DNA from: Sulfopaludibacter sp035606355
Lineage (GTDB): Bacteria; Acidobacteriota; Terriglobia; Bryobacterales; Bryobacteraceae
Reading direction: 5' to 3'
NCBI GenBank assembly: GCA_035606355.1
Contig: DATNFO010000043.1
Span: 62,001 to 126,000 of the forward strand
Length of the DNA: 64,000 nucleotides
The position numbers and the translations under genes are program-made. Within the stretch, counting starts at the first letter, position 1. Every line of letters begins with the position of its first letter. This document shows, piece by piece, positions 42,105 to 50,660 of the stretch. A model generated the notes under the pieces. That model had not been told where the DNA came from and ran no database searches. It saw nothing but the letters and a program-made list of their open reading frames with translations.

Positions 42105-42818
42105 CTATTTTTCGAGGCGGTCCACCGCATCGATTACTTTAGAAATTCCTTCGAGGTACCCGCCGAGCAGCGAGGCGGCATCCAGGTCGCGCGGCTTGAT
42201 GCGTTCCTCGCGCACATCCAGGAGCTGTTCGAACGGCGCGGGGTTGATGCCAAACTGCTGTTGCGCGGCGGCCACCACTTCACGTTTTTTGGGAGCAGCC
42301 TCGACGCCATGCAACGCCAGTGCGTGGCGGAACAGCACGCAGAATGTCGAAACGGAATCGAGCAACAGACGCCGTAGCAGACCGGCATCGCCCAGGATGC
42401 CCGCGCATTTCTGCCGGAGGCGCAGGAGCTTGGCCCGCAAATCGTGCTCCACTTGCGCGCGATAGAAGGACGTATCGATCGCCAGCCCACTCAGCACATC
42501 GCGGCCGTACAACAGGCGATGCTGATTTTTGATGTCCGTAAATTCGATGGCGAAGCAGTCGGTGGATGTCGCGAGTTCCTGCTCAGTCAATAGCAGGGGT
42601 GAAGGGCTGCCCTGTTCGCGCCACCAGCGGAAAAGCTCCTGGCTCGCGGAGAGCTCGCGCGCTCTGAGCTGCGTGAGCACGCAGAGAACGTTGTAGTCCG
42701 AAAACTTCGCATGGTGCTCGCCGGTTGCGGCGGACCCGTACAGGACCACGGAAACGAGGCTCTCGCCGTACGCCTTACTCAGTTTATCCACCAGTTCCTT
42801 GAGGAGCTTTTCATTCAT
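42105..42818 (-). CDS. Nucleotidyltransferase-fold protein
   Basis: A 237-residue protein started at the ATG at 42818. The N-terminal domain has the NTase-fold start VSVVLYGSAATGEHHAKFSDYNVLCVL, where the usual second Asp of DxD is Asn, and the rest is alpha-helical with DIKNQHRLLYGRD and a long helical C-terminus. It resembles MNT/HEPN-like minimal nucleotidyltransferases, but whether it is active is doubtful because of the Asp-to-Asn change. It sits between the TPM-domain gene and lemA in one operon. Substrate unknown. Confidence 0.7.
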   Translation of the reverse strand: MNEKLLKELVDKLSKAYGESLVSVVLYGSAATGEHHAKFSDYNVLCVLTQLRARELSASQELFRWWREQGSPSPLLLTEQELATSTDCFAIEFTDIKNQHRLLYGRDVLSGLAIDTSFYRAQVEHDLRAKLLRLRQKCAGILGDAGLLRRLLLDSVSTFCVLFRHALALHGVEAAPKKREVVAAAQQQFGINPAPFEQLLDVREERIKPRDLDAASLLGGYLEGISKVIDAVDRLEK

Positions 42819-42828
42819 CGCGCAAACC

Positions 42829-43608
42829 TCACCAGTCGCTGGAGGCGCCGCCGCCGCCGGAATCGCCGCCGCCGAATCCCCCAAATCCGCCGTCCCCCGA
42901 ATCGTAGCCCCCAAAACCTCCACTGCCGCGACTGCCCCACGTGGAGCGGTTCATCATATTACCGAAAATGAGATCCGGCAGAAAACCGCGGCCGCCGCCA
43001 TACCCGCGCGGCCCTCCGCGGCGCGACAGCCACAGAAAGATGACGATGAAGCCGATGATTACCGGCCACGGAATGGAATCGTCCGCCGACGGCTGATTCC
43101 GCCGCGGCAGTTTCGCCGTAAGCTGCACGTGCTTGGCCTGCGCGATGGTGTTGCCGATCGTCTGAGCGGCCGCCATCAAGGCATCGGAATAATCGCTCTG
43201 CCGCAGCGCCGGGCGCATGTCGCGGAGTACGCTGCCATCGAACCCGTCCGGCAGAATCGGCTCCAGCCCATAGCCCACTTCCAGGCGATCGCGATGGTCG
43301 CTGATAGCGAGAAGCAGCAGCACGCCTTCGTTCTTGCCCTTAACGCCCACGCCCCACGCGCGAAAGATCGTATTCGCAACATCCTCTATGGGCTCGCCTT
43401 CCAGCGACGAGATGGTGACCAGCGCCATTTGCGCGCCGGTGGAGTGTTCAACCGTGCCGCAGAATTGTTCGAGCTGCGCTTTCTGCGCGGGTTGAAGCAC
43501 GCCGGCGAAATCACTGACGTAGCCCTGCGGCTTCAGCGCCTTCCAATCCACCGCGTGCGCCGTGTGGCAGCACAAGACAATCGCGGCGATGCGCAACCAC
43601 CTGGTCAT
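42829..43608 (-). CDS. TPM-domain exported membrane-anchored protein
   Basis: A 259-residue protein starting at the ATG at 43608. A signal peptide (TRWLRIAAIVLCCHTAHA) precedes the TPM domain (about 20-160), recognised by YVSDFAGVLQPAQKAQLEQF, ALVTISSLEGEPIEDVANTIF, NEGVLLLLAISDHRDRLEVGYGLEPILPDGF. One membrane segment follows (WPVIIGFIVIFLWLS at about 187-201), then a Gly/Asp/Ser-rich tail (SGGFGGYDSGDGGFGGF). TPM proteins, with LemA, are involved in photosystem or membrane-protein maintenance in some organisms; here the role is not known. It is the first gene of the TPM-NTase-LemA cluster. Confidence 0.85.
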   Translation of the reverse strand: MTRWLRIAAIVLCCHTAHAVDWKALKPQGYVSDFAGVLQPAQKAQLEQFCGTVEHSTGAQMALVTISSLEGEPIEDVANTIFRAWGVGVKGKNEGVLLLLAISDHRDRLEVGYGLEPILPDGFDGSVLRDMRPALRQSDYSDALMAAAQTIGNTIAQAKHVQLTAKLPRRNQPSADDSIPWPVIIGFIVIFLWLSRRGGPRGYGGGRGFLPDLIFGNMMNRSTWGSRGSGGFGGYDSGDGGFGGFGGGDSGGGGASSDW

Positions 43609-43621
43609 GAGAAAACTCAGT

Positions 43622-44053
43622 TTAACGTAGATGCCGCTGGACCATCGCGAGGAAGTTGCGCTTGGGCGCTGCGCCGGCGAGACGGTCCACTTCGCGTCCG
43701 TTCTTAAGAAGCAGGAGCACGGGAATGCTGGTAATTCCAAAACGCATGCTGACGCCGGGGTTGTCGTCGACATTGCACTTGCCGACGAGGACCCGGCCGG
43801 AGAGATCGGCGGCAAGCTCTTCCACGATGGGAGCGACCGAGCGGCAGGGCCCGCACCACGGCGCCCACATATCGAGAAGCACGGGCGTGGCGGCAGCAGT
43901 TACGATTTGATCGAAGTTTGCGTCCGTGACAACGGCGGGATGGGCCGGTACCGGAAGCGGAGTCTTGCACCGGCCGCAGACGGGCTGCAATCCCGCGGCG
44001 ATTTTTTCCGGCGGCACGCGATTCTGCGCGCCGCAGTGAGGACAGGTGATCAT
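43622..44053 (-). CDS. trxC: Thioredoxin 2
   Basis: A 143-residue TrxC-type protein. The N-terminal zinc ribbon has CPHCGAQNR and CGRCKTPLP (two CxxC pairs, residues 4-29). The thioredoxin fold (about 35-143) has the WAPWCGPCRSV active site and cis-Pro in ITSIPVLLLLKNG. It reduces disulfides in the cytoplasm, and the zinc ribbon is thought to tune its stress response. It overlaps the start of the dehydrogenase gene (stop at 44050) and leads, after 13 bases, into the TPM gene. Confidence 0.93.
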   Translation of the reverse strand: MITCPHCGAQNRVPPEKIAAGLQPVCGRCKTPLPVPAHPAVVTDANFDQIVTAAATPVLLDMWAPWCGPCRSVAPIVEELAADLSGRVLVGKCNVDDNPGVSMRFGITSIPVLLLLKNGREVDRLAGAAPKRNFLAMVQRHLR

Positions 44054-44964
44054 GCGTTTTTCGCGGCTTGCGTTGCGTGCGGCTTCACCTCAACGCCCGA
44101 GAGGTCTTCGATGAAATTGACGATCGCCGAATGGTCGAGGTTGCCCTTACCGTCATTCGTCAGCGCAATCAGCATCTGCTGCACCAGGCTGGTCATCGGC
44201 AGGTCGACCTTCATCGCTTCAGCAGTTGAGAGCGCGTTGCGCAGATCTTTCTGATGAAGCCGGATCCGAAAGCCAGGCTTAAAATTGCGCGCGATCACCA
44301 TCGGCGCTTTGGCATTCAAGACCGTGCTGGCCGCGAGACCTCCCTTCACGGCATTGAACACCACTTCGGGGTTCAGGCCGGCGCGCGTGGCTAGAACAAG
44401 CGCCTCGCCCATGGCGGCGATGTTGCACGCCACCATAATCTGGTTCGCCAGCTTGGTGACGTTCCCTGCGCCGACAGGTCCGGTCAGCGTCACAGTTGAG
44501 CCCATCGTCTGAAGAATCGGCAGCACCTTCTGAAAGACGGCTTCGTCGCCGCCGGCCATGATCGCGAGCGTCGCGTCGATGGCTTTCGGCTCGCCGCCGC
44601 TCACCGGCGCATCCAGGAACGCGACGCTCTTGGCCGCGCACGCTGCCGCCACTTTCTGCGAGACGATCGGGCTGATCGAGCTCATATCCACGATGGTCGC
44701 GCCATCGCGCGCGCCTTCCAGCACGCCGGCAGGCCCAAGAATCGCCTGTTCCACTTCCGGCCCGTCGGGCAGCATGGTGATGACGATCTCCGCGCGCTCC
44801 GCAACTTCGCGGCAGGAGCCGGCGCGAGCCGCGCCCGCTTCCACGGCGCGATTCAGCAGCTCGGGTACGATGTCATACGCCACCACCTGACGGCCAGCCT
44901 GCATGAGGTTGCGCGCCATGGGATTCCCCATGATGCCCAAGCCGATGAATCCGATTGTTGGCAA
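44050..44964 (-). CDS. Beta-hydroxyacid dehydrogenase (3-hydroxyisobutyrate dehydrogenase family)
   Basis: A 304-residue enzyme from the TTG at 44964, with AGGAGA about eight bases upstream. The Rossmann motif TIGFIGLGIMGNPMARNL is at residues 3-20, the substrate motif DAPVSGGEPKAIDATLAIMAGG at about 119-140 and the catalytic Lys in GAGNVTKLANQIMVACN. It would reduce or oxidise a short beta-hydroxyacid such as tartronate semialdehyde or 3-hydroxyisobutyrate with NAD(P). The closest matches by motif are GarR/GlxR and MmsB. It overlaps trxC by four bases. Confidence 0.88.
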   Translation of the reverse strand: MPTIGFIGLGIMGNPMARNLMQAGRQVVAYDIVPELLNRAVEAGAARAGSCREVAERAEIVITMLPDGPEVEQAILGPAGVLEGARDGATIVDMSSISPIVSQKVAAACAAKSVAFLDAPVSGGEPKAIDATLAIMAGGDEAVFQKVLPILQTMGSTVTLTGPVGAGNVTKLANQIMVACNIAAMGEALVLATRAGLNPEVVFNAVKGGLAASTVLNAKAPMVIARNFKPGFRIRLHQKDLRNALSTAEAMKVDLPMTSLVQQMLIALTNDGKGNLDHSAIVNFIEDLSGVEVKPHATQAAKNA

Positions 44965-45066
44965 TGAAGAGTTCTCCTGCTTGTGTTGTACCGAATTATG
45001 TCCCTCACGACAATAGGCGTTGGTGGCATACACCACGCGCTTCGGTGCTCTGTAGGGCCAGGCGGA

Positions 45067-45813
45067 TTAACCGCGCGTCACCGTGTACAATCCGCTAAAG
45101 TTGGCGCTTGAGAGCGCCGTATACCCTGCCCATTTCCTGCGCAGGCACACGTTGTTATATTCCTGCAGGAACGCCTGTATATTCTCGTTTCGAACTCGAT
45201 ACGACCCCGCGTTGGCGTCGAAGAACAGGCAGGATTGAGCGTTCTCGCGGAAAATCGCCACCCCGTGGGTCCAGGCATTGAATGCAATCAGGAAAGCAGG
45301 GATCCCCGTATCGTGCTCATAAGTTCCTTGAAAGGTGTTGAAACTGACAGCCCACCCGGTGAGATTCAGGTGCAGCCCCACACCGGCCGCCTTCGCTACG
45401 CGGCTGTCCCCCGGCAGCATCGCGGCCTCGCGGGTCACCGCTCTTGCGGTGGCGCTGGCCACCACGTTGCCTTTCTTCAGTCTCGGAAATCTCGGCCCTA
45501 TGGCGCTCCGATGAATGCGAAACTGTTCCGCCAACCACAGGATCCCAAATTCAAAACACAACCCGGCGCCCACCTCGGGGACAAGCGGGTTTGTGTAGCG
45601 CTGTTGCGACTTTGAAAGCTTCTCCGACAGGTACCCTCGCCCGTGCCTCTTTCGCAGCGTCGTGAAGATCTTGCTCTGCTCACCAAGCATCGATTTTTCC
45701 AGGTACTTGATGGCCGCCGCGTACTTGATTTGGGTAGCTTCCGGCATCTCCCGCACCCAGTCCCTGGCAGTCGGTATCCACGCGACGTTCGCGCCGCCGA
45801 CTGCTGCCGCCAA
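45067..45813 (-). CDS. YopT-like (peptidase family C58) cysteine protease candidate
   Basis: A 248-residue frame from a TTG at 45813 (a later ATG is at 45747). It carries a catalytic-triad layout like YopT/AvrPphB: Cys86 in GAGLCFEFGILWL, His183 in WTHGVAIF and Asp199 in CLFFDANAGSYRV, a His-Asp spacing of 16 as in YopT (His258/Asp274). The flanking hydrophobic strands also agree with family C58. No signal peptide is visible. Just upstream in the same frame a TAG codon separates it from a 40-residue frame (45817-45939), so the gene may be split. Such effectors are usually delivered by secretion systems to host cells; no secretion system is in the window. Confidence 0.6.
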   Translation of the reverse strand: MAAAVGGANVAWIPTARDWVREMPEATQIKYAAAIKYLEKSMLGEQSKIFTTLRKRHGRGYLSEKLSKSQQRYTNPLVPEVGAGLCFEFGILWLAEQFRIHRSAIGPRFPRLKKGNVVASATARAVTREAAMLPGDSRVAKAAGVGLHLNLTGWAVSFNTFQGTYEHDTGIPAFLIAFNAWTHGVAIFRENAQSCLFFDANAGSYRVRNENIQAFLQEYNNVCLRRKWAGYTALSSANFSGLYTVTRG

Positions 45814-45816
45814 GCG

Positions 45817-45939
45817 CTAATACAGAGGAAGAATCGCGCTCTGCGTCCTCCACTTCGTGGACGGCGCAAGGTGAATGAAGTAGTTGGCCGATCCGAGCAG
45901 TCTCTCGAACTCCGTCATGAATTCAGCAGTGATCAGCAT
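45817..45939 (-). other. In-frame upstream segment of the C58 protease, ended by TAG
   Basis: A 40-residue frame starts at an ATG at 45939, has no separate Shine-Dalgarno, and ends with TAG at 45817-45819. It lies in the same frame as the C58 protease, with one codon between its stop and the protease TTG. Its sequence (LITAEFMTEFERLLGSANYF, ending QSAILPLY) is amphipathic and would form a natural N-terminal extension. Either the stop is a nonsense mutation, or it is a separate small leader. Confidence 0.45.
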
Positions 45940-46032
45940 GATGGCCCTGAGACTATCCAGCGATTCTACCCGAAGCCGGAGCGCACAGCGCGCCGCGCAC
46001 AACGCTCCTGTCTGCCGGATGACAATAAGGGT

Positions 46033-48102
46033 ATGTTTCGCTTGGGTGCATTCGCGCTGCTGGTTCCCTTCGCGGCGCATACGGCGCAACTGGCGCGGCT
46101 CCCTAATACGATGGTGAATGCCGCTCAGGTGGACGCAGCCGGCAACATCTACATCGCGGGGTACGAGGGGACTGCGAACAAACCCGCGACCTACGACGCC
46201 TTCATTTCCAAACTGAGCCCGGACGGCTCGAAGGTGCTTTATACGACGGTGCTCGCGGGCAGCGATTCCGATGTGATTACGTCGCTCGCAATCGATCCCG
46301 CGGGGAGTGCCTATGCATTCGGGCAAACGCAATCCTCCGATTTCGCGGCGACGTCGGGCAGCGGGCAAGGCTTTGCGGTGAAGCTCGATGCCGCCGGTAA
46401 GGTGGTGTACACGACCCGGTTCGGCGGGGACAACCAGATCTTCCAGCTTAAGGGCGGTGTCGCGGTAGATTCGGCGGGAGAAGCATTCATTTCCGGCTAC
46501 GCCGCCGGCAAAGGCTTCCCGTCCGGAAATGACGCGCCGTTTACCGCGAACGATCCGGTCGCTTACTTTTCCATCAAACTCGATGCCGCGGGAAAACCAG
46601 TTGCGGGCATTCGAGGCATCGGCGGAATTCCAGCGCTGGACCCGCAGGGGAACCTCTATGTGGCGGGCACGCCGCAGTACGTTTCAGGCGTTCCCGCGAC
46701 GGCGGGCGCGTTTCAGAGCAAGTCGAGCCTTCACGCCTGCGGCGGCACAGGGCAGTTGGCGTTCGGTTGCCCATACCAGTTCATCGCGAAGCTGAACAGC
46801 AGCCTCATGCAGATCGTCTACGCGACGTACCTTGCCGGGACCTACGGCGCCGACCCCGCGGCAATTTGGGTGGACGCGCAGGGCAATGCGACGGTAGCCG
46901 GCACAACCAATTCTCCCGATTACCCCACCACGCCGAACACCTTTCAACCCGACTACATCGCCGCAAAGCCGCAGGGGCCGAACGTGAATCTCTTCGGCAC
47001 GATCTATCCGCCGCCCGCCAGCGGCTATGTCACGAAGTTGAACGCGTCCGGCACAGGCCTCATCGATTCCACGCTCTTTAGCGGAACGCAGGCCGATACC
47101 ATCACCTTCGCGGCGCTCGCGCCGAACGGCATTTACCTGTCCGGCCAGGCCGGGTCCGACGATCTGCCGGGCATCGACGGAGTGCCGCAGCAGTGCCTTC
47201 CGGCGACGTTCGTCTCGCGCATGAGCACCGACGCGACCAGCGTCAGTAGCGCACGTCTCACCAGCGGCACCGTGCTCACTTACGACCCCACCAACTCCAC
47301 CGTCATTGTCTGGGACGGGGTGACGCTCTCGCGCTTCGACCCTGCGAGTCCGCCGCCGCCCGTCTCCTGCGTGGTGGACGCTCTGGACTTGCGGCGCGTC
47401 GATTCGGTGGCGCCCGGGGAACTGCTGACGTTCTTCGGTCCGCACCTCACTGACCTTACATACACGCAGACCACGCCCGCTCCCGCTCCGCTTCCTACGA
47501 CGCTCGGCCCGTTCGCGGTCACCTTCAACGGCATCCCCGCGCCGCTGCTGTACGTTTCGAGCAAGCAGATCAACGTGCAGGCGCCGTTCGAACTGTCGGG
47601 CAGCCCAAGCGCGAACATTCTGGTCGATCAGTTATCCGCCGGCATGCTGCCGGTGACGCCCACGAACCCGTCCGTTTCCCTGGACACTGTCACTCCGCTG
47701 GCTTCCCTCGATGCGTGCGCCATTAACGGCTCGCACTATAACGGCGGCCCGCTGCCCAAGGCGTTCAATATCGATGGATCGCCGAACACCTGCAACAATC
47801 CCGCACCGCGCGGCACACCCGTTTGGATGATCCTCGACGGACTTGGCGTCACGCCACACTCGGCGACCGATGTCATCAACAGCGGCAGCGCCGATACGTC
47901 GCAGCACGTCATCACAGCCACGGAATTCCAGTCCTCCACCATAGCAGCGACAGTTGTTTCGGTGACTCCGCTGCAAGGCTCCCTCAGCGGCATGTGGCAG
48001 GTGACAGTCATGCCCACTGCGGACACGGGCGCCATTCCGATAACCTTGTCCGTAGACGGAGTACCGGCTCGGGACACCAATGTCACAATTTGGACGCGCT
48101 GA
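46033..48102 (+). CDS. Secreted beta-propeller protein with TIGR03437 C-terminal domain
   Basis: A 689-residue exported protein from the ATG at 46033, with AAGGGT just upstream. The signal peptide is FRLGAFALLVPFAAHTA. Residues about 25-430 carry SBBP-type propeller repeats, each with a D-A-A-G-N-x-Y-I-A-G pattern (VDAAGNIYIAGYEG, DPQGNLYVAGTPQ, DAQGNATVAGTTN) with intervening strands. The last about 240 residues match the Solibacter C-terminal domain (VDSVAPGELLTFFGPHL, PLPTTLGPFAVTFNGIPAPLLYVSSKQINVQAPFEL in parts). Same domain class as the gene at 38013. It is likely surface-associated; function unknown. The LacI gene follows at 20 bases. Confidence 0.82.
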   Translation: MFRLGAFALLVPFAAHTAQLARLPNTMVNAAQVDAAGNIYIAGYEGTANKPATYDAFISKLSPDGSKVLYTTVLAGSDSDVITSLAIDPAGSAYAFGQTQSSDFAATSGSGQGFAVKLDAAGKVVYTTRFGGDNQIFQLKGGVAVDSAGEAFISGYAAGKGFPSGNDAPFTANDPVAYFSIKLDAAGKPVAGIRGIGGIPALDPQGNLYVAGTPQYVSGVPATAGAFQSKSSLHACGGTGQLAFGCPYQFIAKLNSSLMQIVYATYLAGTYGADPAAIWVDAQGNATVAGTTNSPDYPTTPNTFQPDYIAAKPQGPNVNLFGTIYPPPASGYVTKLNASGTGLIDSTLFSGTQADTITFAALAPNGIYLSGQAGSDDLPGIDGVPQQCLPATFVSRMSTDATSVSSARLTSGTVLTYDPTNSTVIVWDGVTLSRFDPASPPPPVSCVVDALDLRRVDSVAPGELLTFFGPHLTDLTYTQTTPAPAPLPTTLGPFAVTFNGIPAPLLYVSSKQINVQAPFELSGSPSANILVDQLSAGMLPVTPTNPSVSLDTVTPLASLDACAINGSHYNGGPLPKAFNIDGSPNTCNNPAPRGTPVWMILDGLGVTPHSATDVINSGSADTSQHVITATEFQSSTIAATVVSVTPLQGSLSGMWQVTVMPTADTGAIPITLSVDGVPARDTNVTIWTR

Positions 48103-48122
48103 ATGGATAAAATAGAAAGTTC

Positions 48123-49112
48123 ATGAATCTGGAACAGGTGGCCCGAAGAGCAAAAGTCTCGACTGCTACGGTGTCGCGCGTCTTGAACAATGCGACCGTT
48201 GTGAAGAGTTCCACCCGCGCTCGCGTGGTGAAGGCCATTGAGGAGCTGAAGTATCATCCCAACCTGCATGCGCGAAGTCTGGCGGGAGGCAAGAGCCGCA
48301 CCGTTGGGGTGATTGTCTCCAATTTGGAGAACCCGTTCTTCTTCGATATCTACAAGACGATTGAAGCTGACGCGCACGCTATCGGATACGAAGTCGTCAT
48401 GGCGAATACGGACTATCGGAGCGAGCAGTTGGTTTCCAGCATCCGCCTGATGATCGGGCGCCGTGTCGCCGGACTCGCCGCTGTCGTGTCCGAAATGGCG
48501 CCGGAGTTGATCGACGAGTTGAATGAAAGCCGCACGCCGGTGGTGTTCTACGACGTTGGAACACCGCGCAAGAACATCACAAATATTAAGCTGGACTACC
48601 GGCGCGGCATCGAAAAGCTCATCGAGTATCTGCATCGCCTGGGGCATCGGCGCATCGGTTTCGTAGGGCACCATGCGGTGCTGGGTCCAATCAACGAGCG
48701 CATGAAAGCGGTCATGGACACCGTCGCGCGCATGCCGGAGATGGAAGTGCGCAGCGCCGCCGATTCGGACACTCTCGAAGGCGGCCGCCAGGCAACCAGC
48801 GATCTGCTTTCGAGCGGCTACAACCCCACCGTTATTGTGTGCGTCAACGACATGATGGCAGTGGGCGCGATCCGGGAACTGCGTGATCGCGGCCTGCGAA
48901 TTCCGGAGGACATCTCGGTCACCGGCTTCGATAACGTGAAACTTGCCGAGTTCTGCTATCCGGCGCTGACGACAGTGCACATTCCGCGGGAACGCATCGG
49001 GCACATCATCTCGGATTTTCTGCTGCGCAAGCCCGGGCCGCCGCCAACCACCACGGAAATCGTAATCCACCCGGAACTAGTGCTGAGAGATTCCACGGGC
49101 CCGGCCCGGTAG
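48123..49112 (+). CDS. LacI-family transcriptional regulator
   Basis: A 329-residue regulator. The HTH is NLEQVARRAKVSTATVSRVLNN at residues 2-23 with the hinge helix SRTRARVVKAIEELKYHPN-like segment; the core domain follows the periplasmic-binding fold (VGVIVSNLENPFFFDIYKTIEADA, HRRIGFVGHHAV, YNPTVIVCVNDMMAVGAIRELRDRGLRIPEDISVTGFDNV, ending in YPALTTVHIPRERIG). It would bind an operator and dissociate on binding a sugar. No obvious transport or sugar catabolism genes are adjacent, only the secreted propeller protein upstream and repeats downstream, so its target is unclear. Confidence 0.9.
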   Translation: MNLEQVARRAKVSTATVSRVLNNATVVKSSTRARVVKAIEELKYHPNLHARSLAGGKSRTVGVIVSNLENPFFFDIYKTIEADAHAIGYEVVMANTDYRSEQLVSSIRLMIGRRVAGLAAVVSEMAPELIDELNESRTPVVFYDVGTPRKNITNIKLDYRRGIEKLIEYLHRLGHRRIGFVGHHAVLGPINERMKAVMDTVARMPEMEVRSAADSDTLEGGRQATSDLLSSGYNPTVIVCVNDMMAVGAIRELRDRGLRIPEDISVTGFDNVKLAEFCYPALTTVHIPRERIGHIISDFLLRKPGPPPTTTEIVIHPELVLRDSTGPAR

Positions 49113-49577
49113 AGCGAGAGTCGAGGCCGTTTAGGGGCTGGGAAGAACGTCGAATTGCTTTTTTGCCGCGTTCAAACGCACTCGCATTCCCGGCACCTTT
49201 TACCGCTCCCTTACGGGCTTGTGAAAAAATTTGGCCACTGTTCTCGTCGCGCTCCATACGCCTTTCGATGCACCTTTTACCGCTCCCTCACGGTCACGGC
49301 TCCGTAAGCAGAATCAATTACATATGGCAAACGGTGTCGGGGATGCGAATGCGTTTGAATGCGGCAAAAAAGCAATTTGATATTTTTTCACAACCCCTTA
49401 CGGTCACGGCTCCGTATGTAGTTGATGCTGCTAACGGAGCCGTGACCGTGAGGGAGCGGCAAACGGTGTATCGAAAGGCGAGTGGAGTGCGACGAGAACG
49501 GCAGCCGGGTTTTTCACAAGCCCGTCAGGAAGCGGTAAACGGTGCATCGAAGCCGAATGGAGTGAGAGATTACCTCC
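49113..49577. repeat. Modular palindromic repeat array, copy B
   Basis: This 465-base gap holds no gene. It is built from the same three modules as the array at 1407-1929: the core inverted repeat (partial at 49200 and 49279-49305, then near-complete at 49395-49472 with arms ACGGTCACGGCTCCGTA and its complement), the GAATTGCTTTTTTGCCGCG arm (49152-49200, reversed at 49340-49380) and the ATCGAAAGGCGAGTGGAGTGCGACGAGAACGGCAGCCGGG module (49471-49510, reversed at 49230-49273). The modules occur in both orientations. Copy B stands between a LacI gene and a convergent Rieske gene; copy A between an ASCH gene and an SIS gene. Confidence 0.85.
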
Positions 49578-50660
49578 CTACTCACACTCCAAAAACTCCG
49601 CGAGCAATCCGTGGAAGTGGTGCACGCCGTTCTCACGTTTGACGCTGAACCGGCCCTGCGAGTAGTAGCTCGACTGCAACCCGCGCTGCACGCTTTCGCA
49701 GATACCGATGTCCTCGCGCTGGATCTCATCGCTGAAATCGATCGTGGCCTGCGCCACTTCGCCGCCGTATGAGAACCACTCGAAAATCGTCAGCGTGCGA
49801 TCCGGACCGAGTGGCAGAATGAGGTTGCTGCTCAGATTATCGGGATACACGTTGAGCATGAAATTGGGAAACAGCCAGTAGTACAGCGCCTGCTGCGACG
49901 CGTTATCGAAGGCGTATCTTCGAGCTTCGCCCGCGGCCGTTGCACGAGCCCGAATCGGCGCAATCTGCGACGAGTAGTAGCGAAATGTATCCACGCGATA
50001 CTGCGCGTAATCGAGTTCTCGAAACAAGCTGGGGTGCGCCGCCGGCAGATGGTAGCCTTCGAGGTAATTATCGATATAGACCTTCCAGTTGCAGGCGATC
50101 TCGTAATCGCGGCGATAACAGAACTTCAGCTTGCCGAGCGGGCAGCCCACCTGGCCGATCTCGTTCGGAATCGCGCCCAGCACTTCGGCGAGCGGCGGCG
50201 CGGCAGCATCCTGATTGACGAACACGAATGGGCCCCACTCTTCCACCCGAAATTCAGGAAGACAGACCTGCGACCGGTCCCAATTTTCTACTCCATCGAA
50301 TTCCGGTTGACCAAGCAATCGCCCGTCGAGTGAGTAAGTCCATGCGTGATACGGGCAGCGGATTGCGGAGCCATGTCCGCGCCCATCCACCAGCAGCGAT
50401 CCACGATGGCGGCAGACGTTCGAGAATGCGCGCAGTGCGCCATCTTTTCCGCGTGTGACCAGCAGCGGCTCGCCGGCGACATCGCACGCGAAGTAAGTTC
50501 CGGGTTCGGCGACCCACGCCGCTTGGCCAACCGCCTGCCACGTCCGCGCAAACACACGGCGACGCTCCTGTTCGAGCATCGCGGAATCTGTGTACCAGCG
50601 GGCCGGAATCGTGGAAGCGCGGGCGAGGTTCGGTTCAAATCGGAAATCGCTCAGGTCCAC
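49578..50660 (-). CDS. Rieske non-heme iron oxygenase, alpha-subunit type
   Basis: A 360-residue protein from a GTG at 50660, overlapping the end of lnt by ten bases. The Rieske domain has CRHRGSLLVDGRG and CPYHAWTYSLDG, the C-x-H...C-x2-H pattern binding [2Fe-2S]. The mononuclear iron site is NWKVYIDNYLEGYHLPAAHPSL (Asn/Glu...His...His), and a C-terminal Asp is near ATIDFSDEIQREDI. This is the alpha subunit of a ring-hydroxylating or choline/carnitine-type oxygenase; no beta subunit, ferredoxin or reductase is next to it. It would need electrons from another protein such as the ferredoxin at 40249, which is speculation. Confidence 0.87.
   Translation of the reverse strand: MDLSDFRFEPNLARASTIPARWYTDSAMLEQERRRVFARTWQAVGQAAWVAEPGTYFACDVAGEPLLVTRGKDGALRAFSNVCRHRGSLLVDGRGHGSAIRCPYHAWTYSLDGRLLGQPEFDGVENWDRSQVCLPEFRVEEWGPFVFVNQDAAAPPLAEVLGAIPNEIGQVGCPLGKLKFCYRRDYEIACNWKVYIDNYLEGYHLPAAHPSLFRELDYAQYRVDTFRYYSSQIAPIRARATAAGEARRYAFDNASQQALYYWLFPNFMLNVYPDNLSSNLILPLGPDRTLTIFEWFSYGGEVAQATIDFSDEIQREDIGICESVQRGLQSSYYSQGRFSVKRENGVHHFHGLLAEFLECE

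Noticed and set aside
47736..49070. 444-codon minus-strand frame
   Set aside because: Antisense to the LacI gene and end of the propeller gene; no family resemblance.
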